64,000 nucleotides of DNA from Planktothrix tepida PCC 9214 (GCF_900009145.1 NZ_LN889815.1:171261-235260); one strand, 5' to 3'; positions 45,161 to 54,320 are shown, numbered from the stretch's first letter. Numbers and translations are program-made. The notes: a model not told the origin generated them from the letters alone.

Positions 45161-45652
45161 TTAATTAGGAATTGTTTTAACTTCTAAGGTTAAAATGCCT
45201 TCTGCTTTGTTAATTTCCAGTCGTATCCAATCCAGCCATTGAGCACCGATTAACAAATCAGGTAGCGCCTCTCCAACATGAACCGGAACCATAAATTCCT
45301 GTCCATCTACTATAATCGAACCTTGATAAATATCAAAGTATCCTATTCCTTGAGCCGTTCTCATTTCTACTTTAGAACAGATTTTGAACCACCCTAAAGC
45401 TTCAATATCTTGAAGGTGAACTGCTAAATAGCCCGTTGTAAATCCTGTGTCTAATAACACTTCTACAGGAATCATTTCGCCCTGACTTGTAATTAATTCA
45501 ACTTCAAAGATTAATTCACTAGAAAAACATGGAAAGGTAGGAAGCCTGGTCTCTTTAGAGCGACGAGGAAAACCGACTAAGCGCGGTTTTAACCGCCCTA
45601 ATTCTTTTGGAATCCATAAGAATAACCATCTTTTCTGTGAATTGATTGACAA
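45161..45652 (-). CDS. Retropepsin-like aspartic protease domain protein
   Basis: 163 residues if TTG 45652 is used; the true start is uncertain and may be later, because the first 50 residues overlap the IscB fragment. The core EVLLDTGFTTGYLAVH has the catalytic D-T-G, and DLLIGAQWL is the second conserved hydrophobic-G segment of clan AA proteases. Small clan AA proteins of this type are common and uncharacterised in cyanobacteria. Confidence 0.65.
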   Translation of the reverse strand: MSINSQKRWLFLWIPKELGRLKPRLVGFPRRSKETRLPTFPCFSSELIFEVELITSQGEMIPVEVLLDTGFTTGYLAVHLQDIEALGWFKICSKVEMRTAQGIGYFDIYQGSIIVDGQEFMVPVHVGEALPDLLIGAQWLDWIRLEINKAEGILTLEVKTIPN

Positions 45653-46215
45653 TATTTATGACTTATTCCTGCCACCCTACCGTTTTGTGTAGCAATATCA
45701 AAACTGCCAGATGCACGACAAAGAACTCGACCTAAATAACAACCTATTTTCTTGCCTTTAGTAACAATAGCTTTAACAATATCGCCCGTCTGAAAACCTT
45801 TATGAATCTGTATCCGTGAGCGATGTCGTGTTGGAAATCCGTATTTATCAGTACCACACATTTGACGAGTGCCACGCCCTGTTGCCTGGATTAATAAAGG
45901 TTTATTTGTTAAAACCTTTAAAGTCTCAACTTTCCCAACACAAGCTGCATCTAACCAATGGGTTTTAGGTAGATTTAATCGAGTTCGATTGAATTTGGTT
46001 AACCCTCCACTTCCGGTTGTGACAGGTAAACCTATTTTTTTCAACCGATTAAACAATGACCACCGAGTTGAATTAACTGCTGTAGCATCTTTTAACGGTT
46101 GTTTAGCTTGTCTAAAAATCCGATGCAGTAAGTCAGGCTTACCCGATAAGAAATCTTGAATATCTTGATTCCCTTTCTTTTGATTACCATCTTCCCCAAA
46201 TTTTCCCTGAATCAT
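45598..46215 (-). CDS. IscB-type RNA-guided nuclease, C-terminal fragment
   Basis: 205 residues. LKDATAVNSTRWSLFNRLK, GGLTKFNRTRLNLPKTHWLD and RQMCGTDKYGFPTRHR, then GFQTGDIVKA and YLGRVLCRASGSFDI, match the C-terminal part of IscB: the last RuvC segment (H-W-L-D) and the target-adjacent-motif domain. Full IscB is about 400-500 residues; the first RuvC part, the bridge helix and the HNH domain are missing. The ATG overlaps the upstream gene's TGA (ATGA), so the fragment may still be translated. Remnant of a transposon-borne guide nuclease, or a domesticated piece. Confidence 0.75.
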   Translation of the reverse strand: MIQGKFGEDGNQKKGNQDIQDFLSGKPDLLHRIFRQAKQPLKDATAVNSTRWSLFNRLKKIGLPVTTGSGGLTKFNRTRLNLPKTHWLDAACVGKVETLKVLTNKPLLIQATGRGTRQMCGTDKYGFPTRHRSRIQIHKGFQTGDIVKAIVTKGKKIGCYLGRVLCRASGSFDIATQNGRVAGISHKYCQSIHRKDGYSYGFQKN

Positions 46216-46529
46216 ATCTGCCCACAGATTCCTGTTTCATTAATCCTAAAAGTCATCAATTTCTCTTTGGGACAGTAAATTTTAACACGGTGCATAAGAT
46301 TTTTAAAATTGGGGTCGAGCAGATAGTATCCTCCCTCAGATGCGATCGCGATGAACCAGTTATAGTGAGTCGAAATCAATCGAGAACGGAGTTTTTCAAA
46401 AACGGGATAACAGGATTGGTGAAGTTCTTCACCTTCTTGTCTCCAGTTGTTAATCTCTTCTGGGGTTAAAGGTGTGGTATCAAAAATCCGACCCCGCCGA
46501 ACTTGACGTTTAATGACTAACTGAGTCAT
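46212..46529 (-). CDS. Hypothetical protein, 105 aa
   Basis: Not recognised. A basic N-terminus (VIKRQVRRGRIFD), then TPLTPEEINNWRQEGEEL and a Trp/Tyr-rich beta part (YNWFIAIASEGGYYLLD). Coupled through ATGA to the IscB fragment. Similar small proteins are widespread in cyanobacteria without a known role. Confidence 0.6.
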   Translation of the reverse strand: MTQLVIKRQVRRGRIFDTTPLTPEEINNWRQEGEELHQSCYPVFEKLRSRLISTHYNWFIAIASEGGYYLLDPNFKNLMHRVKIYCPKEKLMTFRINETGICGQI

Positions 46530-46897
46530 GAGAGTTAAAAGCTATATGTGCCAACAAGTGTATTATATCTCCACTCCGCACCCCGCACATCGCACTCTGA
46601 ACTCCGCACTTCTTTTTGCATCTATCTTTCTATATAAAATTGATAAATAACACCCAATTTATATAGAAAGTAATAAAAGCTATGTTACTGCTGGAAGATG
46701 ATAACTGAAAGATTTAATGACAGTTTAAAGGGAAGAATATTTTATTAATTTACCAGTCATGGATCAGCAACTTCTATTCAGCTTCAACATGAGCATAAGA
46801 GTATCTTTGATATGTCGATTCTGCCAAGGGGATGACTAAGCCATTATTCAACTATTCCTACCAAAAATTAAGCGACCTTTGCAGGTCGCCACCACGC
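46530..46897. other. Non-coding stretch with inverted repeat
   Basis: 368 bp. A run of ACTCCGCAC-type phrases at about 46570-46612. CTTTCTATATAAAATTG (46626-46642) and CAATTTATATAGAAAG (46655-46670) form an inverted repeat, complementary apart from one extra base, around a 12-base loop: operator or attachment-like. No ORF is convincing. Confidence 0.55.
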
Positions 46898-47191
46898 TTA
46901 GAAATCATCGGGAGCATTGGGATCAAAACCCGCATACTCTAACCAGTCTGGTTCAGTTTCACACTCTTCTTCTTGTGCATTCCATCCCCCACTGAGGTAG
47001 TCATAATAGTCATCTGGATCAAGATCTAAAGGAAGTTCATCTAAAGGGGTTCCATTTCGTAAAGCTTCTGCTTGTCTAACAATTTGATTAGAGGAATAGC
47101 CTTGCATCACTAAACTCTCTATGTAATCTTCAGAAAGTTTTTGATCTAATGCTAACTCTCTTTCAAAAGGTTTTGAAAAATCAGATCTCAT
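46898..47191 (-). CDS. Acidic hypothetical protein, 97 aa
   Basis: Strongly acidic (DELPLDLDPDDYYDYL; EEECETEPDWLEY). Divergent from the DFDGD protein by 16 bp, so their start regions overlap and they may be regulated together. An acidic small protein beside a possible polymerase could be a subunit or an inhibitor; that is speculation. Confidence 0.6.
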   Translation of the reverse strand: MRSDFSKPFERELALDQKLSEDYIESLVMQGYSSNQIVRQAEALRNGTPLDELPLDLDPDDYYDYLSGGWNAQEEECETEPDWLEYAGFDPNAPDDF

Positions 47192-47207
47192 AAGTTAGGT
47201 TCCTACA

Positions 47208-50200
47208 ATGACACTAAAATTTCGACACTTTGATACTAGATTAAACGAATGGATTAAAAATCCATCTGACCCAAGTGGGATTTTAACCGAAGAACTGGAT
47301 AATACTTTACTTGAAGCCTTTTTTCCTAATGCAGAAAATGATTTTTCCTTCGGTCATCTTGATGAAAATAGTGCGGCTCAGGATTTATATAATCATCCTG
47401 AAGGTGATATTTTATTATTGTCAAGTGGAGGTCGGTTAGTTTATGGGCCTCAAGAATATTTAAGCCAAATTGAAGCTTTATGTCCCGATCACAAAGACCG
47501 AGGAGCCTATGGAAGTATTTTTATTGGTGCTTGCCAAAATGCTATTCTGCGCCCACTCAACATTCTAATTATAAATGATGAAACCGGCGAAAACGGCAAT
47601 ATTCTTCCTAATGATGTGGCATGGCGTTTAGTTGGAGACTGTCATGGCAAGATTTCTCCCCAATTAGCAAGAGAACTGAGTGGGTCTGTGTCCCACGTTC
47701 TTCAGCATCGGCTGGGATGTTTAGGGGGAGAACTTGATGGTCGCTTTGGCAAAGGGACGCTCGCGCCTAAACATCTTGATAATTTGCCACGTTCTAGCCA
47801 GGACAAGACTTGTATTGATCTAGTTTTACCCACCTCATCCTTTAAAGGGGGCGACAAAAAAAATAACCCGATTCAACCAGGACTATACACGAATCAGAGG
47901 GTTTGGCTTGGTGAAAAAGACCGTTCCCAACAGGGAACTGTTGCAATTTCTCAAACGCTTGATTGTGCGCCTTTTGGCATTAAAGATTTTTTACGTCAAA
48001 TTGAACAGGAGGCACTCGAATTAGCGGAGATTCAAAAAGATCCTCGGCAAGTTGCGCTGCACTACTGTAATGCTTATGAGCAATTTCAAAAAAATCGCCA
48101 GCAAAGCCTTGATGATATTACTGAAGAATCAGAGGGTTCTGAGTTGGAATTTGAAGAATCTCAAGATCCACTGATGTATCGATTGATTAAAGCTGACTTG
48201 GAAGGTCACTGTCAACTGCTTTCTTCTCAAAAAGTTGTTGATGAGTTAGAACGATTTATGCAAAATCAATGGCGAGATTTGGCTGTGGGGAAAAGTTTAA
48301 AATTTAATCGAGCCATGATTATTCCAAGCAAAGATTTAATCAATGGTGAAATTTGTGATTTGCGGTTCCCTGAAGGAGAGGAACTGTTAAATTTTCGTTC
48401 GCCTTATTTAAACTCTAATGGGATGTGTATTTCCCAAAATAAATATGTTGCTGATGCCTTTGACCCGGAGGGTAAACCTTTTATTGGGGTTGTGGTTGTC
48501 AATGATGAAACCAGAGAACGCATTGCTCAACGGATTGAAGCTTTACGAAATGCGGGAATTACAACGGATGAAGTTGTACCTACTGAAACCGAATCCGAAC
48601 GACAAGGACGAGACTTTGATGGGGATACGATTGGTACAGAAACCGCTAAACGTTATCCCCATTTTACCGAAGAAGTAGGGCGACGTAATCTTCCTGAGAA
48701 TGCTTATGATCCGATTAAAAAAGAAGCCAAAGCCTCTTTTCCTGCGGATAAGTCCTTTGAAGAAATTGCGATTTTTATGGCTGATGGGATTTCTGTAGGT
48801 GTGATTAATAATCATGCCACTGCTCTTGAAGCATTAGAATCTGAAATTGATTTATTTCGAGAGTATGGTACAGGGTCTCAGAAGCAAAATTATGTACAAA
48901 CAGTAGGTCAGCATTACCTTCAGCTAATAGCTCAAGAAAATCATCACGAGTCTCCTGTCCCCATTAAGGAGCAGTATCGAGATTTTATTATTCAGTTCAA
49001 AACGGAGAAAGGCCCAATTCTCCGAATCCAAACTCAGAAAGGAACAGAAATTGAGGTTAGCAACTTAACCCAATATAAGCATCCTACTTTATTTGGTGCG
49101 AATGGTGAACTTAAAAAATTAGATCCGTCATTGTCTCAGTTGAATATTAAGATTATTGAAAATCAAAAAGGACTGCATCAAAAAACACATCGTTGGAAAG
49201 TTTTAGCCCAAGAGTCGAGTCAGGTTGCTTCAGATGAGAGTTCACAATTTTTACCTTTGGGAACTCTCAGTGAGCATTCTCGCCAAATTCTTACATCCTT
49301 GTTGAATGAAGAATCGTTAGCCAGAATTAAGTCAGGTGAAGGTTTAATTACTAAAAATGTTTCTGTTGAGGTGGCATCGCCTTTATCTCAAAGACAAGTC
49401 AAGTTGATGTTTCGCAAAGCTTATGACTTTCTGGGTGAGTTTAACCAAACTATCCCTCAAGAGCAAAAACGAGCGATGGCAGCCGCGTGTTGGCACTTGG
49501 GTACTAATCGGGGAGGGGAAGATCAAGGGGGTGACAGTGGTGAAAAGGGTAATCGCCCTGAGTATAAAATTTCTAACTTCTCGTTTGCAGCTTTCCCTGA
49601 GCAAGTGATTGAACAGCTTCAACAGTTACAATTCACCAATCTGACAGTAACAGGAATTCATGTAGCCGAATCCAATCAACATTATGGAAGAGTATGGGAT
49701 TCTACTCAAAAGTTGCCGATAGAAATCCTTGTCCGTCAAGATTTACCTTCAGATCATCCCCGATACAATCGTCCGTTGGTTGTTGTTGAGGGTCAAGAAT
49801 TTGCTCCCCTGGAATCTCGCAGTGCTCATTTACCGATTGGAACTCAAGCACTGGCTTCGATTGAAGCTAATCCCAGTCATACTCTTTCTGTTCAACTCAA
49901 TGATCCGAGAATTAATCAACCGATTCAAATTGGTAAAGTTCAACAGCATAGCTTTGCTAACCAAACCTTTAGGGATGAGTCGGCGGCATTAACACTTTCG
50001 TTTATTAAACCGGAACCCACTCCGGTTATTAAACTGGGTCATCAAATTTTGGGGGAATTGGATCAAGCCTCTATTCATATTCTTGAGGCGGCAGGACGGT
50101 TAGTAGACGGTAAAACCCTTGAAGTTAGTCTTCAGGGTCAAGGGAAAGGTTATGGTTCTTACTTAATTGCGACAACGGCTTTGGGTAATTCTTTTCGGAT

Positions 50201-51383
50201 TAATAAGCTTTCTAAATCTTTTTGGGAACACTCATTTAATGATCAATTCGTTGCTGTAACGGTGGGTTTTAAAGAGCGATCGCCTGAACCTGTTTTAATG
50301 AAGGGAGGGAAAGTTCTGGGTGTATTGACTCAAAAAGAAAGTAAACAGGTTCTCTCAAAAGCTGGGTTATTGGTTGAGGGTCAACAATTCCCAAATGCTG
50401 TGGTTAATAGTCATGTTACTACAGCAACTGTTACCGTTGACCCTGATACGGTTGTCTATCCTCAATCTTGGACAAAGTTAGCTCCTGAAGCTGATCAATG
50501 TAACAGTGATTCTCCCTTATTACAGGATTCTCGAAGATTTCGCACCAAGCTCACCCAATTACCGCCTCTTTTATTTCTCAAGGAAGACTATGAATGGACA
50601 ACAGCGAATGGGCAAGTGGAAGAACAACCTGCTTTGGGGTTATCTGTAGATGCTCGGCTGATCCCTGCAACGAAAGAATGGCTTTCTGCACAAGGAGTAC
50701 AATGGGAAGAAGCGTTTGATCCCGATTGGGTTGAGTTAGAACGGCAGCGAGGTTATGAAGTTGTATTTATGAAACCTGATTTAGTACCTCTCTCTGTCTT
50801 AGAACCCCTTCTTGAGCGATGTGGTGAATTGCTTCAAGCTTCTGGACAACCCAACACTTACCTTGAACGAATTGAATCTTTGCCTAAGTTACCTTCATTT
50901 GTTGTATCTAAGCTTGGAGGATCGATGGTGAAAGAAGTTCATAACTCAGTTCCGCCTACAACTTCTGTTGTTCCTTTACCGCCTTCCTACAAGGCTGAAC
51001 TTGAATTTCTGCAAGCTCAACGCACTGAAGCGATCGCAGAAATTGTTCATAATTTTCTATATTTAGAAGGAAAACCTACTCCCACAGGAGCGATCGCCAT
51101 TGGCAAGTCTAACACAGCCGTTTGGGATACGGCTCGTTCAGAACTACTTCTCTACAGTCGAGGAGAAACTGATTCCTCTGTTCCCAAAATGCGGGCTAAA
51201 TATGAAGGGGGTTGTTATACACCTCTGCCAATTGCTGATACCCTGGAAAAATTGCAACATTATGGTCTTCAACCCCAAGAAGTTGAACATTTTCTAACCC
51301 AAGTGCAGCCTTTAGTGAAAGCTAGATTGCAACAACTTCAGGAGGTTCACCATTCTAAGCAACAGTCAGGTGTTCAAAGATGA
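47208..51383 (+). CDS. Giant protein with DFDGD motif: candidate single-chain double-psi-barrel RNA polymerase
   Basis: 1391 residues. Residues 466-475 read RQGRDFDGDT: D469-F-D471-G-D473 is the metal-binding DbDGD signature of double-psi-barrel RNA polymerases (beta-prime, QDE-1/RDR, YonO-like). About 70 residues before it, NFRSPYLNSNG (Arg397, Pro399) resembles the R-x-P loop that precedes this motif. Lys182 in GRFGKGTLAP resembles the K-G of the first barrel. The order first-barrel Lys, R-x-P, DFDGD is as expected for single-chain enzymes. The C-terminal 700 residues are unrecognised; beta-rich modules with VLGELDQAS / VLGVLTQKE phrases may be repeated. Next to parA on the plasmid. It may transcribe, prime or copy plasmid nucleic acid. 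Polymerase activity is inference. Confidence 0.55.
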   Translation: MTLKFRHFDTRLNEWIKNPSDPSGILTEELDNTLLEAFFPNAENDFSFGHLDENSAAQDLYNHPEGDILLLSSGGRLVYGPQEYLSQIEALCPDHKDRGAYGSIFIGACQNAILRPLNILIINDETGENGNILPNDVAWRLVGDCHGKISPQLARELSGSVSHVLQHRLGCLGGELDGRFGKGTLAPKHLDNLPRSSQDKTCIDLVLPTSSFKGGDKKNNPIQPGLYTNQRVWLGEKDRSQQGTVAISQTLDCAPFGIKDFLRQIEQEALELAEIQKDPRQVALHYCNAYEQFQKNRQQSLDDITEESEGSELEFEESQDPLMYRLIKADLEGHCQLLSSQKVVDELERFMQNQWRDLAVGKSLKFNRAMIIPSKDLINGEICDLRFPEGEELLNFRSPYLNSNGMCISQNKYVADAFDPEGKPFIGVVVVNDETRERIAQRIEALRNAGITTDEVVPTETESERQGRDFDGDTIGTETAKRYPHFTEEVGRRNLPENAYDPIKKEAKASFPADKSFEEIAIFMADGISVGVINNHATALEALESEIDLFREYGTGSQKQNYVQTVGQHYLQLIAQENHHESPVPIKEQYRDFIIQFKTEKGPILRIQTQKGTEIEVSNLTQYKHPTLFGANGELKKLDPSLSQLNIKIIENQKGLHQKTHRWKVLAQESSQVASDESSQFLPLGTLSEHSRQILTSLLNEESLARIKSGEGLITKNVSVEVASPLSQRQVKLMFRKAYDFLGEFNQTIPQEQKRAMAAACWHLGTNRGGEDQGGDSGEKGNRPEYKISNFSFAAFPEQVIEQLQQLQFTNLTVTGIHVAESNQHYGRVWDSTQKLPIEILVRQDLPSDHPRYNRPLVVVEGQEFAPLESRSAHLPIGTQALASIEANPSHTLSVQLNDPRINQPIQIGKVQQHSFANQTFRDESAALTLSFIKPEPTPVIKLGHQILGELDQASIHILEAAGRLVDGKTLEVSLQGQGKGYGSYLIATTALGNSFRINKLSKSFWEHSFNDQFVAVTVGFKERSPEPVLMKGGKVLGVLTQKESKQVLSKAGLLVEGQQFPNAVVNSHVTTATVTVDPDTVVYPQSWTKLAPEADQCNSDSPLLQDSRRFRTKLTQLPPLLFLKEDYEWTTANGQVEEQPALGLSVDARLIPATKEWLSAQGVQWEEAFDPDWVELERQRGYEVVFMKPDLVPLSVLEPLLERCGELLQASGQPNTYLERIESLPKLPSFVVSKLGGSMVKEVHNSVPPTTSVVPLPPSYKAELEFLQAQRTEAIAEIVHNFLYLEGKPTPTGAIAIGKSNTAVWDTARSELLLYSRGETDSSVPKMRAKYEGGCYTPLPIADTLEKLQHYGLQPQEVEHFLTQVQPLVKARLQQLQEVHHSKQQSGVQR

Positions 51384-51399
51384 GGTTCACAAATAAAAG

Positions 51400-52194
51400 A
51401 TGAGTGTAGTTATTTCTTTATTCAATCAATCGGGTGGTGTAGCCAAAACAACGTTAACGATGAACTTAGGCTATCATCTCGCTCAAAAAGATTATCGAGT
51501 TTTGTTGGTTGATTTAGATCCTCAAGGTAGCTTAACTGCATTTATGGGATTAGAACCGGCGGATCTAGATCAAACGGTTTATGAAGCCATTATGGCAGGT
51601 GAGTCTCTTCCCTTACACCATGCTTTGCATCGTATGGATTTGCTGCCATCTAATATTAATTTAAGTGGGGCTGAACTGGAGTTAGTGGTAGCCGATATGC
51701 GAGATACTCGGTTAAAAGTAGCCCTTGAGCCTGTGCAAGCAGACTATGATTTTATTTTAATTGATTGTCCGCCCAGCTTAGGAATTCTCAGTTACATTGC
51801 TTTAGTGGCATCCACTCATGTTTTAATTCCGATTCAAACCGAATATAAAGCTCTCAAAGGGACTGAACTACTTCTCGGTACTATTGGGCGCGTTCGCAAA
51901 CGAGCTAACCCCCATTTAAAAATTGCGGGTTTTGTCCCTACCCTTTATGATAGTCGCACTGGACAAGCTGCTTCGAGTTTACACTCGATTAGTGATTCAT
52001 TGGCTTCTGTAGGGAGAATTTATTCTCCGGTTCCTAGGTCGGTTGCTTTTGCCGATGCCTCTCAACAGCATTTACCCCTGGCGTGCTTGAACAGCAAACA
52101 TCCATCTCTTAAAGTATTTGATGAGATTGTTTTTGGCTTAGAATCCTTGTTAGACTCACCAATCTCGACTCCATCTCGCTCTCGGAAAAAATAA
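51400..52194 (+). CDS. parA: Plasmid partition ATPase ParA (copy 1)
   Basis: 264 residues. Walker-type NQSGGVAKTTLTMNLG at the start, LLVDLDPQGSLT, and DFILIDCPPSLG are ParA signatures. The usual signature Lys before GG is Ser11, while Lys16 of the P-loop is present. Starts 16 bp after the giant gene and ends 11 bp before parB, so the three may be one operon. It moves plasmid copies along the nucleoid with ParB. Confidence 0.92.
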   Translation: MSVVISLFNQSGGVAKTTLTMNLGYHLAQKDYRVLLVDLDPQGSLTAFMGLEPADLDQTVYEAIMAGESLPLHHALHRMDLLPSNINLSGAELELVVADMRDTRLKVALEPVQADYDFILIDCPPSLGILSYIALVASTHVLIPIQTEYKALKGTELLLGTIGRVRKRANPHLKIAGFVPTLYDSRTGQAASSLHSISDSLASVGRIYSPVPRSVAFADASQQHLPLACLNSKHPSLKVFDEIVFGLESLLDSPISTPSRSRKK

Positions 52195-52205
52195 CCTTGG
52201 AGATT

Positions 52206-53198
52206 ATGAATAAACGTCCAACTGAACCTTATAAAATTCGAGGAGTTGAGGCTCTATTTGGCTCGGAGTCGGAACCATCGGCTTCTGACTCACAAACGCT
52301 TGCCTTAGAGCAAATTGTCTTGCCTAGTTATCATCAGCCCCGTCGTCATTTTGATCCAATTTCTTTGGAACAACTGGCTACTTCGATTCAACAGCATGGA
52401 ATTTGGGAACCTTTGCTAGTTCGCCAGCAGCCATCGAATCCTTCTCGTTATGAATTAGTAGCGGGGGAGCGCCGTTATCGTGCGGCTCAACAGATTCAGT
52501 TGAGTGAAGTTCCGGTCAGAATTTTAACCCTTACGGATGAAGAAGCATTGTTGGTTTCTTTAGAAGAAAATCTTTATCGGGAAGACCTTAATCCCTTTGA
52601 GGAAACATTGGGCATCTTGGATTGGCTTGCTGTTCGAGTAGGAGTGTCAGTCGAAGAGGTAAAGTCTACGCTGTATCAGATGAATAATGTAGCTAAAGGG
52701 GCAGTTAACCAAAACGTTTTGGTTAGTGAATTGAGTGACGCGATTCAAACGGGATTTGAAGAATTGAATTTGATCAGTTGGCAGTCCTTTGTCAGTAGTC
52801 GCTTGCCCTTATTGAAACTTCCCTCTGAGATTCTTGAGGCTTTACAAAATGGAGAACTCGCTTATACAAAAGCTACTGCGATTGCTCGGATTAAAGATGA
52901 AAAACTACGGGGGGAAATACTCCAATCAGCGATTGAGCAAAAACTAAGTTTAAACCAAATTAAAGAAAAAATTGCTCAACTGACGAAGCCAACTCAATTT
53001 AGCATTGCTAATTCTCCTAAAGGGCGTTTACAAGATGTAGTTCGGAAGGTATCTCGTTCGGAAGTTTGGAAAGACCCCAAGAAATGGAAAAAAGTAGAAG
53101 CTTTACTGGTGAAGTTAGAAGCCCTAGTTGAATCTGAATCAATGAGCGGTTCAGAAGGAAGCCAACCCGAAGAAACCCAAGGAGATACAGAAGCCTAA
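52206..53198 (+). CDS. parB: Partition protein ParB (copy 1)
   Basis: 330 residues from ATG 52206 (GGAG five bases upstream; a TTG 9 bp earlier is unlikely). The ParB nuclease-like CTP fold: LPSYHQPRRHFDP, YELVAGERRYRAAQ (GERRxRA box) and SLEENLYREDLNPFEE. A central HTH region follows, and a C-terminal acidic tail. It binds a centromere site, possibly in the 560-bp region just downstream. Confidence 0.92.
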   Translation: MNKRPTEPYKIRGVEALFGSESEPSASDSQTLALEQIVLPSYHQPRRHFDPISLEQLATSIQQHGIWEPLLVRQQPSNPSRYELVAGERRYRAAQQIQLSEVPVRILTLTDEEALLVSLEENLYREDLNPFEETLGILDWLAVRVGVSVEEVKSTLYQMNNVAKGAVNQNVLVSELSDAIQTGFEELNLISWQSFVSSRLPLLKLPSEILEALQNGELAYTKATAIARIKDEKLRGEILQSAIEQKLSLNQIKEKIAQLTKPTQFSIANSPKGRLQDVVRKVSRSEVWKDPKKWKKVEALLVKLEALVESESMSGSEGSQPEETQGDTEA

Positions 53199-53757
53199 GC
53201 CAAAAATCGAGCGAATCATGTGACTTGAAGAAGAAATTGGCCAGGGTGGCCAACTTTACGTTCCAAAACTAGCTAACCAACTTTACGTTCCCAAAAAATC
53301 TAGTAAATGATATGAAGGCAAACTAAAGGAAAACCTGGCTAGGAGAAATATTTAAGTAATGAAACAGATCATAGAAAAAATCTAAGCAAGAGCCAAAACT
53401 GTAGAAAGAAGTGCATTTTTCCGGTGAGTGAAACAAATCCTGATGCAACCCAAATGAATCATCAACAACTTTTGCTCAAATTCTTCTTCTGTAAGCATTG
53501 ATTTGCAGTTTGATTTTCTTTCTAATTTTACTCTATTTATATCCCCACTTTCTGGTTCCCTTTTTGGGATTATGGTCATTTTCTTCTTCCGAACTAGCGC
53601 TCACTCTGTTTCTGCTTTAACGATGGAATAAGTCTTTTGGCTTTTAACCTGGCCAATTTCTTCTTCTAAACCTGGCTAGAATCTTCTTCAAGTCACAGAT
53701 CTGGTAAAGATTGATAAAACCAAGCAGGGAGCTTGACTAAGGCCTAGGCACCAGGAA
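53199..53757. other. Candidate centromere or origin region with exact inverted repeats
   Basis: 559 bp after parB without a convincing gene. GTGACTTGAAGAAGA (53220-53234) recurs inverted at 53682-53696, and GAAGAAGAAATTGGCCAGG (53227-53245) recurs inverted at 53648-53666, both without mismatch. CCAACTTTACGTTCC is directly repeated near 53250 and 53277. CCTGGCYA occurs four times (53334, 53648, 53671, and on the minus strand at 53238-53245). Chromosomal parS (TGTTTCACGTGAAACA) is absent. Iteron-like layout beside parAB suggests partition or replication sites. Confidence 0.6.
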
Positions 53758-54114
53758 TTAATACTCGTTGCTCTCCATTAAAGTTCCAACTCTCCAAGTG
53801 GTATTAACATCTTCAGGAGTGTTGGCGCCAATTTCTTCTCCGTTAAGCCAAGCAGATTTCTCAAAATAATCAATTTTGAAAAAGTAGCGCTCGCCATCTA
53901 ATTCTAAAGTCACAAAATCTCGTTCCCCGTAAGGGTCATTATCCGGTGAAAACGAGTTAAACTCTTTCAGCAATTGGAGAAGCTGTTGTTGCTGTTGGGG
54001 AGGTAGAAGCCCAACACTACGAGAGAAATGAATAGCCCCGACTTGTGAATTCTGAGCGCGCAATTGATCATTAAGACGAGCAATCTGTTCAGATTTGGTT
54101 AAGGTTTCACTCAT
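53758..54114 (-). CDS. DUF3768 family protein
   Basis: 118 residues from ATG 54114, with AGGA eight bases upstream; a start 27 bp earlier is possible. The FNSFSPDNDPYGERDFVTLELDGERYFFKIDYF core is the family signature (NDPYGERDF and W/F-KIDYY/F). Small plasmid- and mobile-element-borne family with unknown function. Confidence 0.78.
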   Translation of the reverse strand: MSETLTKSEQIARLNDQLRAQNSQVGAIHFSRSVGLLPPQQQQQLLQLLKEFNSFSPDNDPYGERDFVTLELDGERYFFKIDYFEKSAWLNGEEIGANTPEDVNTTWRVGTLMESNEY

Positions 54115-54320
54115 TGTTTTTTCCTGACTTTTCACCCTCAATCGGCGCGTTAGCGCGTTAGTTTGAGCCTAGTAACAGATTCCTGAATGCCAAGAATTAG
54201 AGAAATCGATAAATTACGGTAAAATTCAACAGTTAGGAGAATTCACGAGGCGGGTTTGAACTTTTTAGAACCGTATTCGTTTTCTGTTCTCCTCATTCGG
54301 TGATTAAATCGGTAGGCGAG

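Noticed and set aside
46898..47191. The 97-residue acidic protein as an antitoxin
   Set aside because: No toxin partner is adjacent and it lacks a DNA-binding motif.
53382..53579. Open frame of 65 residues on the minus strand inside the repeat-rich region after parB
   Set aside because: A GGAAGAAG precedes the ATG, but the frame lies between the inverted repeats, has no recognisable domain, and the region fits a non-coding site better. Left uncalled.
53220..53696. Chromosome-type parS
   Set aside because: No TGTTTCACGTGAAACA or close form is present. Two GAAACA-like phrases are too short to count.
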